Assembly: GCA_035297145.1 (NCBI GenBank)
Contig: DATGZN010000040.1
Location: 1-64,000, forward strand
Length of the DNA: 64,000 bases
Source: QHXW01 sp035297145
GTDB lineage: Bacteria > Acidobacteriota > Terriglobia > Bryobacterales > Bryobacteraceae
Reading direction: 5' to 3'
Below are positions 42,768 through 50,587 of the stretch, one piece after another. Each line of letters starts with the position of its first letter. Position 1 is the first letter of the stretch. The notes beneath the pieces were generated by a model. It had not been told where the DNA came from. It saw only the letters and a program-made list of their open reading frames with translations, and did no database searches. Position numbers and translations under genes: made by a program.

Positions 42768-44723
42768 CTACCGGTTGGCTTCGATCATTTGCGCCACTTC
42801 TTCCCACTCCGCCATCAAGCCTTGCAGGTCCTTGCGGCGGGCGGCCAGCAGCTCGGTGAGATCGCGGGTTTCCTCGGCGCTTTTGAAGTTGGACAAGGAT
42901 TGCTCGAAGTCGGCGATCTCCACCTCGAGCCGTGTCACCTCATCTTCGATGGCGCGGCGGCGCTCTTTCATCTGACGGAGCTTGATCGGATTGAGCCTGC
43001 CTGCGCCGTCGCGTTTGGGCACGGCAACTTGTTTCGGTGAAACCGCCGGAGCGGACCGGGTGGCGGATTGTGCCGCTGGCTCCGGTTCGGGCGCCGGCGC
43101 TGCGGCCGAAGCACCGCCGCCCCCTTCCTTCCGCCACATGTAGTCTTCATAGTTGCCCGGAAACACGTGTACCGCGCCCTCGCCGACCTCGAAGACGCGC
43201 GTGGCGAGCTTGTCGATGAAATACCGATCGTGCGAAACAAACAACACCGTGCCCGAAAACTCCTTGAGGGCTTCGAGCAGGACGTCTTTGGCGCGCATGT
43301 CGAGGTGGTTCGTCGGCTCGTCGAGCAGCAGAAAGTTACCCGGCATCATGAGCATACGCGCCAGCGCATACCGGTTGCGCTCACCGCCCGAGAGCACACC
43401 AATCTGCTTGAATACATCGTCTTCGGAAAACAGGAAGCAACCCAGAATGCTGCGCAGCTCGGTATTGGTCGCCCGCGGCGCTACCGCCGATAGATCGTCG
43501 ATCATGCGCACCGCCGGGTCCAGCTCCTTGTACTGGTCCTGCGCGAAGTAATCCGGCAGGGCATTGTGCCCCAGAGTGTACTCGCCCGCCGTCACCGGCT
43601 CAATGCCCGCCAGAATCTTAATTAATGTCGATTTGCCCGCGCCATTTACACCCACCAGCGACACGCGATCGCCCCGCTCGATCATAAAATTTACATCCGA
43701 AAACACCAGCTTCTCGCCATAACTCTTGGCGATGCCCTTGCACTCCGCGACCACGCGCCCGCTCGCCTTGGGTTGCGGAAAATGGAAGTGAATAGTCTTC
43801 TCTTCCGGCGGCAGCTCGATGCGCTCGATCTTCTCCAGCTCCTTGATGCGGCTCTGCACCTGCTTGGCCTTGGTTGCCTGGTAGCGGAAGCGATTAATAA
43901 AAGTCTCGAGCTGGTGGATCTTGTCCTGCTGGTTCTTGTGCGCCGCATCTAGCTGCACGCGCCGCTCGGTTTTCTGCTGTTCATAGCGCGAAAAATTGCC
44001 CGAGTAGAAGTGAACTCGCTTGTTCCATAGTTCGGCGATCCGCTTCACCGTCACGTCGAGGAAATAACGGTCATGCGAAACTAGTACGAATGCGTGCGGA
44101 TACTGCCCGAGATATCCTTCGAGCCAGTTGCGCGCCTCCAGATCCAGATGGTTGGTCGGCTCGTCGAGCAGCAGCAGATTCGGTTTCTCCAGCAGCAGCT
44201 TGGCCAGCGCGATGCGCATCTGCCATCCGCCCGAGAACTCCTCGGTGCGCCGTTTCCAGTCCTCGCGCCCGAACCCCAGCCCGGAAAGCACCGCCCCCAC
44301 CTGCGCTTCGATGGCATAACCGTCGCGCGCGCGAAACTCGGCCTCCGCGCGATGAAAACGTTCCGATACCTGGGCGTATTCCGCGCTCGTGTGGTCAAGC
44401 TCGGCCATGCGCCCGGCCAGCGTTTCCTGCTCTTCCTCGAGCGCGCGCAAGCTGGCAAAAACCGTCATGCACTCCGCGAACACGGACCGGCCGGAGAGCG
44501 AGAGCCCATCCTGCGGCAGATAGCCGAGCGTGACACCCTTCATGAGGGTCTTTGTGCCGCCTTCGAGCGAATCGATACCCGCCAGGATCTTCAGCAACGT
44601 CGATTTACCGGTGCCGTTCGCGCCGACAATGCCGGTGCGCTCGTTCGGAGTCACCAGCCAATCGAGGTCTTCAAACAGGATTTTGGGACCAAAGCGCTTA
44701 GCCGCGCCCGTGAGTTGAATCAT
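42768..44723 (-). CDS. ABC-F family ATPase (Uup/EttA-like translation factor)
   Basis: 651 residues with two ABC domains and no membrane segment. Domain 1: Walker A GANGTGKST (34-42), signature EFSGGWQMRIALAKLLL, Walker B LLLDEPTNHLDL. Linker region (about 240-320) rich in charged residues with RRVQLDAAHKNQQDKIHQLE. Domain 2: GVNGAGKST, LSGGERNRYALARMLMM, LLLDEPTNHLDM. A long C-terminal coiled-coil tail (about 560-651, RLEVEIADFEQSLSNFK) as in Uup, which binds DNA or ribosomes. ABC-F proteins act on ribosomes. The precise member cannot be fixed. Confidence 0.9.
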   Translation of the reverse strand: MIQLTGAAKRFGPKILFEDLDWLVTPNERTGIVGANGTGKSTLLKILAGIDSLEGGTKTLMKGVTLGYLPQDGLSLSGRSVFAECMTVFASLRALEEEQETLAGRMAELDHTSAEYAQVSERFHRAEAEFRARDGYAIEAQVGAVLSGLGFGREDWKRRTEEFSGGWQMRIALAKLLLEKPNLLLLDEPTNHLDLEARNWLEGYLGQYPHAFVLVSHDRYFLDVTVKRIAELWNKRVHFYSGNFSRYEQQKTERRVQLDAAHKNQQDKIHQLETFINRFRYQATKAKQVQSRIKELEKIERIELPPEEKTIHFHFPQPKASGRVVAECKGIAKSYGEKLVFSDVNFMIERGDRVSLVGVNGAGKSTLIKILAGIEPVTAGEYTLGHNALPDYFAQDQYKELDPAVRMIDDLSAVAPRATNTELRSILGCFLFSEDDVFKQIGVLSGGERNRYALARMLMMPGNFLLLDEPTNHLDMRAKDVLLEALKEFSGTVLFVSHDRYFIDKLATRVFEVGEGAVHVFPGNYEDYMWRKEGGGGASAAAPAPEPEPAAQSATRSAPAVSPKQVAVPKRDGAGRLNPIKLRQMKERRRAIEDEVTRLEVEIADFEQSLSNFKSAEETRDLTELLAARRKDLQGLMAEWEEVAQMIEANR

Positions 44724-44762
44724 TGAAGCGGAAAGATGGAGTCTTCTATTACTTTATCAAGA

Positions 44763-45188
44763 CTAAAGAATGTCAGAGTCAAGGCTGGCGATGAACTGAA
44801 TTCCTGGAACGATCTTGCCGGCCAACTTCCGATCGTTGGTCAGGAAAAGGTCGACTCCCGCATTCGCGGCGCACGCTAGGTGGATGGCGTCACTGGAAGA
44901 AACATCAAGGCCTGCCCGGATACGTGCGTAGTGGTCTGCGGCATCGTTGGTGAAAGGAAGCACCTCGGCGAATGGGGGACGCATGGCCTCTCGAATCCGG
45001 TTGACCGCGTCAGGCGCTCCTCTCTTGTAAGGACCAACCAATACCTCGCCCACCGCGAAGGAACTGGTGCAGAGCGCATCCTTTCGCTGTTCCATGCGGG
45101 CGAGAATGTGCTGGATGCGCTCTACGTAGGCGGGGTGCTCTTCGAACCAATACACAAACAGCATGCTGTCCCAGTAGACGCGGCTCAT
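44763..45188 (-). CDS. PIN-domain toxin (VapC-like), paralogue of 26031-26456
   Basis: 141 residues, same length as the PIN protein at 26031. The acidic residues are at the same positions: Asp7 (VYWDSMLFVY), Glu48 (AVGEVL), Asp100 (SSDAIHLACAA) and Asp119 (FLTNDRKL). Shared blocks include GVDLFxTND and PGIxFIxSL. It overlaps the upstream partner gene by 4 bp (ATGA), as in toxin-antitoxin pairs. RNA target unknown. Confidence 0.88.
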   Translation of the reverse strand: MSRVYWDSMLFVYWFEEHPAYVERIQHILARMEQRKDALCTSSFAVGEVLVGPYKRGAPDAVNRIREAMRPPFAEVLPFTNDAADHYARIRAGLDVSSSDAIHLACAANAGVDLFLTNDRKLAGKIVPGIQFIASLDSDIL

Positions 45189-45622
45189 CGACGGTTCATC
45201 TTATCGTATGCGTCAGCCATCTCCTGGCGATCCTTCATGATTGAGGCCTCCCAATCGCCAGGCTTCCCAAACAAGCCTTTCGCAATTCCGCGAAGTTCCC
45301 AGAAAGGATTTCTTGTGTGCTCGGCGCGGCGAACTTCACCCGGAACGAACGTGAACGTGAACCTAACTGTCGTGCTGAGCTTCGATGGCGGTCCGCTCAC
45401 ATCGCTCAACACCATGTGGTTGGCGTCATGAAAGCGTTGTGACTTGAGTGCACTGCAAACGAGCGGAACGCGATTTACCAGGCCAAGAGCACGGTGAATA
45501 TCCCCAGCCACAACCGTGATAGCCCGATCGCCACGTTTCCTGGCAGGCTCCAGGTAGTGAGCCTGAACGTATTGCCGCACCCTGTCAGATTCCGAAAGGA
45601 TATCCATATTCGCGTTCGACAT
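45185..45622 (-). CDS. Candidate antitoxin: winged-helix-like protein with VapB-like tail
   Basis: 145 residues from ATG 45622, preceded by GAGGAGG. The upstream extension of the frame to 45691 falls in the operator and is not used. Residues 10-95 look like a small DNA-binding domain (RVRQYVQAHYLEPARKRGDR, AGDIHRALGLVNRVPLVCSA, STTVRFTFTF). Residues 105-145 (ELRGIAKGLFGKPGDWEASI, KDRQEMADAYDKM) look like a VapB toxin-binding tail. Partner of the PIN gene that overlaps its 3' end. The DNA-binding and antitoxin roles are inferred; it is not a standard RHH, AbrB or Phd antitoxin. Confidence 0.6.
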   Translation of the reverse strand: MSNANMDILSESDRVRQYVQAHYLEPARKRGDRAITVVAGDIHRALGLVNRVPLVCSALKSQRFHDANHMVLSDVSGPPSKLSTTVRFTFTFVPGEVRRAEHTRNPFWELRGIAKGLFGKPGDWEASIMKDRQEMADAYDKMNRR

Positions 45623-45643
45623 TGCCCAAACCTCCTCAAAATC

Positions 45644-45689
45644 ATTATGCAATAGGAATGCATGAATGCAAAATAAAATGCATGCATGC
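45644..45689 (-). promoter_or_regulatory. Palindromic operator and promoter of the second PIN locus
   Basis: Arms GCATGAATGCA (45660-45670) and TGCATGCATGC (45679-45689) flank an 8-base AT spacer; they pair at 10 of 11 positions. On the minus strand a TTTGCA (45672-45667) and CATAAT (45649-45644) are 17 bp apart, so the operator covers the -35. This fits autorepression by the candidate antitoxin. Distance from the -10 to the ATG is about 22 bp. Confidence 0.6.
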
Positions 45690-45699
45690 AATGAAATTA

Positions 45700-46947
45700 T
45701 CAGGACCTCTTCTCCCTATATCTATGAAAACAAGCCCACGCCCCCACCACCAACCCCAAGAATCCCCCCGCCAGCTTCAGCTCAAACACCCACACCGACG
45801 AGATCTCGGGAGGTGGGACGAACGATAGCGCGACGGCTACCACCGTCACCAGCAACCCTGCCGCGGCGCTCATCCGCTCGCCGCACTTCCACGCCGCGCC
45901 AAACAGATAGAGGAACGGAACAAAATACGTAATCACCGTCATGTCGACCAGAAGCTGGTACCCGCTGCGCAGGTTCTCCCCGGCCTGCATCACGAAAAGG
46001 AAGACCGTGCACGCCCCGCTGAGGATAAAGATCGAAAGGTGCGGCGTTCCCCATCGCGGATGCAGCCGGCTGAACACCGGCGGTAGGTAGTGGTCGATAC
46101 CGATGACAAACGGCAGCCGCGCCGTCCCTGCAATCCACACCGCAAGCTGTCCCATCACACCCAGGCAGATCGCAAACGCGATCACGAGCGGCGGCCAGCC
46201 GATCCCCAGCCGCGCACCCGCCGCACTTGCCGCCTGTACCAGTCCAATGACGACGCTCACGCGATCTGGCGGGAGCAGCACCAGCATCGCCAGCGTGCCC
46301 GCAATGTAGAATGCAGCGATCGCCAGACCCGACATCCACGCCGCGCGCGGGACCATCTTTTGCGGGTTGCGGATCTCACCACCCATGATCGCCGCCAGTT
46401 CGATTCCGCCGAAAGCGAACGCGATCTGCGACCAGAAGTTCAGCCTGTCAAGATTCCATTCGGGAATGATGCGTATGGGCGTAGCCGAGCCGCTGTGAAG
46501 CCACACAACTGCGCCGAACGCCACTAGCAACGCGCCCGTGAGGCAAGTAGAAAGTGCCCCGAGGTTGCCCGTCCATTTGCCGACCGCGAGCCCGAAAACA
46601 TTGGTGATCGACGCGATCCACAGCGCCGCTAGCGAAATCGCCACCACCCAAACGCGGTTTTCGGCAAATCCCAGTGCGTTCGCGGCCATTCCCACGCCAG
46701 CCAGCAGCAGGCCGGGAAAGTAAAACAGGTTGCTCACCCAGTAGCACCAGGCGCACAGGAAGCCGTGCCAGTCGCCGAACGCATCGCGCGCCCAGATGTA
46801 GATTCCGCCTTCCTGCGGAAAGCGCCGCGAAAGCGCTGCAACCGCCAGTGCGGAAGGAACGAAGAACAGCCCTGCGGCGAGGAGCCACAGTGTAATCGAC
46901 CCCGGGCCGGTGTGCGCTGCCGCGGCCAGCCAGCGAACGCCTATCAC
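45700..46947 (-). CDS. APC-superfamily amino acid permease
   Basis: 415 residues as annotated from a GTG at 46947, with about 12 helices and APC features (PQEGGIYIWARDAFGDWHGF, FAFGGIELAAIMGGEIRNPQ). Codons upstream to about 47025 encode LRRELGLRDLVLFNIAAVIG, the canonical APC N-terminus including helix 1, but no ATG/GTG/TTG is found in frame before a TGA at 47059-47061. Either a CTG (for example 47025) is used, or the start has been lost by mutation or frameshift. Amino-acid uptake or exchange is inferred from family. Confidence 0.8.
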   Translation of the reverse strand: MIGVRWLAAAAHTGPGSITLWLLAAGLFFVPSALAVAALSRRFPQEGGIYIWARDAFGDWHGFLCAWCYWVSNLFYFPGLLLAGVGMAANALGFAENRVWVVAISLAALWIASITNVFGLAVGKWTGNLGALSTCLTGALLVAFGAVVWLHSGSATPIRIIPEWNLDRLNFWSQIAFAFGGIELAAIMGGEIRNPQKMVPRAAWMSGLAIAAFYIAGTLAMLVLLPPDRVSVVIGLVQAASAAGARLGIGWPPLVIAFAICLGVMGQLAVWIAGTARLPFVIGIDHYLPPVFSRLHPRWGTPHLSIFILSGACTVFLFVMQAGENLRSGYQLLVDMTVITYFVPFLYLFGAAWKCGERMSAAAGLLVTVVAVALSFVPPPEISSVWVFELKLAGGFLGLVVGAWACFHRYREKRS

Positions 46948-47218
46948 CGCCGCGATATTGAACAGGACAAGATCCCGCAGTCCCAGTTCGCGCCGCAGCG
47001 CTGGGCTCGCGGGCGGGTCGCTCAGGCGTGCTCCCTCGGCGTTCCCGGTATGAGCAGGTCACGTCGCTTCATGAACGAGTCTCATGATAGCTCATCCCCC
47101 TGTTATGCGAGCGCCGGAAAACCGCGGGTCCCGACAACGCCGCGGTCGCACTCCGGTGCTCTGACAGGAGAAGGAAATGGCCTGTCAATATAAGAGATGC
47201 TTCCGGGGACAAATTAGT
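46948..47218. other. Spacer with the missing 5' end of the permease
   Basis: 47058-46948 codes (minus) the permease N-terminus in frame without a standard start codon. The remaining part to 47218 contains no gene. A C/G-rich stretch at 47114-47157 (CCGCGGGTCCC...) faintly resembles the second half of interspersed repeats 1 and 2 but was not accepted as a copy. Confidence 0.5.
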
Positions 47219-47923
47219 TTACAACCAGTAGCGCCATTGATCGCGTGTCATTACATACCAAGCCAGGCATGCATTGGTTACCGCATGAGCGACAATGCAG
47301 TTACTCAGGCTGCGCGTCCGGATCATCCACCAGTTGTACACAATGCCTGCAATGAGCCCGACGTCCCAGTACGACCCGTGTTCCACTGCAAAAAGAACCG
47401 CGACGAACCAGAACGATTGTGCCGTGTACGCGCCCAGCGGCACCTTGCGAAAATCTGCAGAGATCAGCCACCGCATGAGCCATCCACGCCAGAACAACTC
47501 CTCCAGAACAGGCACATTGACTACGCTCGACAGCACCCGAAATATGAGGAACATCACGTTACCCTTGGCCCCTTGCGGCAGCGAGCTCTCGGGCGCGCCC
47601 ACGATGCCGTTGTGGAACAGCCAGCTCTGGCGGTACGGCGGCCACAAAAGATCCGGTCCAATCCAGATGAAGAACACTGCCACGCCCAAAACAATGCTGC
47701 CCAAGGGATTGGAAATCCGCCGCGGTATGACGCCGCGCGAGACCGTCATCAGCAGAGCGAAGACGACCGTAAAGCGAAGTGCGTGGCTCCACTCGATGGG
47801 GAACGGCAGGAAACGATCGATGGCCAGGAACCCCAGGAACACGCCGAAGGGCGCGACATACGGCAGGGCGCCTTGCCCCAGCAGGCTCCCGCGGCCAGCG
47901 TCATGTGCCGATTCCGCGTTCAC
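47219..47923 (-). CDS. CAAX prenyl protease-related (CPBP) membrane protein
   Basis: 234 residues, about seven helices. CPBP/Rce1-type motifs: PVLEELFWRGWLMR (EExxxR), a FAVEHGSYWD block with the catalytic His, and a final HAVTNACLAW segment with the last His. The family are intramembrane glutamic-type proteases in characterised members; the 'CAAX prenyl protease-related' branch is frequent in Acidobacteriota and Planctomycetota, often next to exosortase genes, but none is seen here. It starts 1 bp after the aldolase stop on the same strand. Confidence 0.85.
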   Translation of the reverse strand: MNAESAHDAGRGSLLGQGALPYVAPFGVFLGFLAIDRFLPFPIEWSHALRFTVVFALLMTVSRGVIPRRISNPLGSIVLGVAVFFIWIGPDLLWPPYRQSWLFHNGIVGAPESSLPQGAKGNVMFLIFRVLSSVVNVPVLEELFWRGWLMRWLISADFRKVPLGAYTAQSFWFVAVLFAVEHGSYWDVGLIAGIVYNWWMIRTRSLSNCIVAHAVTNACLAWYVMTRDQWRYWL

Positions 47924-47924
47924 C

Positions 47925-48695
47925 TTACTCGTGCCCGATTTGTGAAATCAGCTCCACCGCCCGCTCATACAGCATGGCGGTGTCATTACTGCAACCGAGA
48001 AAAAGCATCCCCCGCTCTTTCCAGAACTTTGCGAGCGCCGAACTACGCGTCTGCGTGCCCGGTGCGATCCCCCGTTTCACGCAGCTATCCCGCACCTTCT
48101 CCATCGCCTCCACCATTTTGGGATGTTGAAACTCGCCCGGCACGCCAAGCGAAATCGAAAGGTCGGCCGGCCCGATCATCACCGCATCAATCCCCCCGAC
48201 CGCCAGTAGTTCCTCGCGCGCTTCAAGTGCGCGCCGCGTTTCGATCTGCAGCACCACCATCGTATTGGCATTCATGTGCTCGATGATTTGTGCGAACGTT
48301 AGCGGCTCGTAATCCACTTGCACCGCTGTCAGCCCATAGCCGCGAACGCCAGCCGGTGGGAATTTGGTCCAACTCACCGCTCGCTCCAGCAGCTCCGCAG
48401 ACTCGACGCGCGGGAACATAACGCCTTGCGCCCCGCAATCGAGCGCCCGCGCCACCAGCGAATACTGCAAGTCGCCCACGCGAACTATCGGGCTCAGTCC
48501 GGCCATCACCGAAACGCGGCAAATGTCCTGTACGGTTTCGAGATCGAATCCACCATGTTCGGTGTCGATAAAGGCCCACTGGAATCCAGCCGCCGCCAGC
48601 ATCTTCGGTATCTCCGGCGACCGCAATTGTCCAAAGCCGGTGCCGAGCTGCAGCTTTCCGGCGCGTAGGTTCTGCTTCACAAGGTTAATGCGCAT
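47925..48695 (-). CDS. HpcH/HpaI-family class II aldolase
   Basis: 256 residues. Family marks: FIDTEHGGFDLETVQDICRV with the base His, PIVRVGD, ALDCGAQGVMFPRVESAELL with Arg, VVLQIETRRALE (metal Glu), IGPADLSISLG (metal Asp), and LGCSNDTAMLYERA. It cleaves or forms 2-keto-3-deoxy-type hydroxy acids (for example 2-dehydro-3-deoxyglucarate) with a divalent metal. The exact substrate cannot be read. Upstream partner of the CPBP gene. Confidence 0.88.
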   Translation of the reverse strand: MRINLVKQNLRAGKLQLGTGFGQLRSPEIPKMLAAAGFQWAFIDTEHGGFDLETVQDICRVSVMAGLSPIVRVGDLQYSLVARALDCGAQGVMFPRVESAELLERAVSWTKFPPAGVRGYGLTAVQVDYEPLTFAQIIEHMNANTMVVLQIETRRALEAREELLAVGGIDAVMIGPADLSISLGVPGEFQHPKMVEAMEKVRDSCVKRGIAPGTQTRSSALAKFWKERGMLFLGCSNDTAMLYERAVELISQIGHE

Positions 48696-48760
48696 GAGTT
48701 TCTAATTGTAACGGGAATGCTGAAGGTCTAGGCCCACATCTGTTATTGTCACTTGAGGGG

Positions 48761-49450
48761 ATGCCTCCGCAACCAGACGAACCCACATGGAAGTTGGCCC
48801 TCCGCGCCGGCATCCGATTCGCAGTGGTTCTCGGCGTTCTGTTCGGCTGCGCGGGGCGGCTCGACTGGCCTCGAGGGTGGTTCTTCGTCGCCCTCTGCAT
48901 CATTACCGTTGCCGTCACAATCCCGGTATTTCGGCGTGAGAACCCGCGCATCCTGAGAACGCGTTTGCAAAAGACGCACGGGGCGAAATCCTTCGACAAG
49001 GTGATTTACGTGATCCTGATGTCGTCCGTGCTTGCCTGCCTCGCGATCGCCGGCCTCGACACGCGCTTCGGCTGGTCATCGCTGCCCTTTGAGTGGACGT
49101 ATTTGGGACTGCTCTTCTACGTTGCCGGTTACGTACCCATTGGGCTGGCTATGTCCGCCAACCCATTTATCGAAAGAACCGTCAGGATTCAGGAAGAGCG
49201 CGGCCACGTAGCGGTCACCACCGGCCCATACCGCATCGTGCGCCATCCGATGTATGCCGGCCTCATGCTCGTAATGGGAAGCTGGCCTCTTCTGTTGGGG
49301 TCAACCTGGAGTTACGTGCCATGGGCCGTGGCAGCCGTGACACTAATTGTGCGAACGGCTCTGGAGGACCGTACCCTACGCAGCGAGCTATCCGGCTACG
49401 AAGAGTACACCAAGCACACCCGCTACCGCCTGATCCCCGAAGTCTGGTAG
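48761..49450 (+). CDS. Isoprenylcysteine carboxyl methyltransferase-family (ICMT/PEMT-like) membrane protein
   Basis: 229 residues from ATG 48761 (GAGGGG directly upstream); a TTG at 48746 is an alternative. About five helices. The C-terminal catalytic segment reads VAVTTGPYRIVRHPMYAGLM, typical of ICMT/NnrU/PEMT enzymes binding SAM, followed by YVPWAVAAVTLIVRTALEDR and LSGYEEYTKHTRYRLIPEVW. Bacterial members methylate lipids or small molecules. Substrate unknown. Divergent from the aldolase operon. Confidence 0.8.
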   Translation: MPPQPDEPTWKLALRAGIRFAVVLGVLFGCAGRLDWPRGWFFVALCIITVAVTIPVFRRENPRILRTRLQKTHGAKSFDKVIYVILMSSVLACLAIAGLDTRFGWSSLPFEWTYLGLLFYVAGYVPIGLAMSANPFIERTVRIQEERGHVAVTTGPYRIVRHPMYAGLMLVMGSWPLLLGSTWSYVPWAVAAVTLIVRTALEDRTLRSELSGYEEYTKHTRYRLIPEVW

Positions 49451-49483
49451 CAGTCCAACGCAAGCGTTACAATACCCCTCGTC

Positions 49484-50584
49484 ATGCAACTCCGTAATTT
49501 CGGGATCGCCCTAGCCGTCGCAACCGCGGCGTTCGTTGCTCCATCCGGCGCCGCTGACCAGCACCATTACCTTTACGTCGCAGAACCGGGCATTCGCAAC
49601 TACGTCGAGTATGGCGGCGTTGGCGTGCTGGTCTTCGACATCGATGACGGCTACAAGTTTGTCAAACGCATTCCCACCTGGGAAACCCCGGCGGGCAAGG
49701 AGCCCGAGAACGTCAAGGGCATCGCCGCCAGCGCGGCCACTGGCAGGCTCTACGTCACAACCTTCAATCGCATGGCTGCCTTGGATATCGCCACCGGCCG
49801 CAGAATCTGGGATCGCGCGTACGAAGCCGGATGCGACCGTATGGCCATCTCTCCCGATGGAAAGATTCTCTACGTACCGTCGTTCGAAGGGCCACACTGG
49901 GCCGTGGTGGACGCGTTGTCTGGCGACGTGATCACGAAAATCGTAACCAAATCCGGTTCCCACAACACCATCTATTCCCGCGATGGCTCGCGCGTTTTCA
50001 TGGCGGGCCTGCGCTCCACATACCTTTCCGTCGCCGACACCAAGACCCACACTGTCGTCGAGACCGTTGGCCCCTTTTCCAAACCCATCCGCCCGTTTAC
50101 CGTGAACGGACGCGGCACTATGGTGTTCGTGAATGTGAACGATCTTGCGGGCTTCGAAGTCGGCGATCTCACGAATGGCAAGTTCCTCTGCCGCGTCGAA
50201 ATTGCAGGCTACAAGCCCGGCCCGCTGAAGCGCCACGGCTGCCCCAGCCACGGCATCGCTTTGACTCCCGATGAAAAGGAACTCTGGCTAGCGGATGGCG
50301 CGAACAATGCTCTTCACGTTTTCGATGCCACTGTCATGCCTCCCAAGCAGGTGACCACCATCCATCTCCGCGACTTCCCCGGCTGGGTCAGCTTCAGTAT
50401 AGACGGCCGTCAGGCTTACTCGTCCACCGGCGAAATCATCGATGCGAAAACGAAGAAGGTCGTCGCGACATTGACTGACGAAACCGGCCGCCAGGTACAG
50501 AGTGAAAAACTGCTGGAAATCGTTTTTAGCAACGGCAAAGTCACCCAGGCCGGCAATCAGTTCGGCGTCGGGGCCGTGGAGTAG
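49484..50584 (+). CDS. Secreted YVTN-type beta-propeller protein
   Basis: 366 residues. Signal peptide QLRNFGIALAVATAAFVAPS ends near Ala23. Propeller strands follow the pattern LYVTTFNRMAALDIATGRRI, MAISPDGKILYVPSFEG, NTIYSRDGSRVFMAGL, HGIALTPDEKELWLADGANN and VSFSIDGRQAYSSTGEIIDA, giving a 7-bladed arrangement. No catalytic residues are apparent. It probably acts in the periplasm or outside as a binding protein. It faces the ABC permease gene with its 3' end 3 bp away. Confidence 0.8.
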   Translation: MQLRNFGIALAVATAAFVAPSGAADQHHYLYVAEPGIRNYVEYGGVGVLVFDIDDGYKFVKRIPTWETPAGKEPENVKGIAASAATGRLYVTTFNRMAALDIATGRRIWDRAYEAGCDRMAISPDGKILYVPSFEGPHWAVVDALSGDVITKIVTKSGSHNTIYSRDGSRVFMAGLRSTYLSVADTKTHTVVETVGPFSKPIRPFTVNGRGTMVFVNVNDLAGFEVGDLTNGKFLCRVEIAGYKPGPLKRHGCPSHGIALTPDEKELWLADGANNALHVFDATVMPPKQVTTIHLRDFPGWVSFSIDGRQAYSSTGEIIDAKTKKVVATLTDETGRQVQSEKLLEIVFSNGKVTQAGNQFGVGAVE

Positions 50585-50587
50585 GGT

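Noticed and set aside
47114..47157. Fourth copy of the interspersed repeat
   Set aside because: Only a short C/G-rich stretch is similar, no better than expected in GC-rich spacer.
47177..48286. 369-codon plus-strand frame over the CPBP and aldolase genes
   Set aside because: Runs opposite two conserved genes and reads low-complexity Arg/Pro/His sequence.
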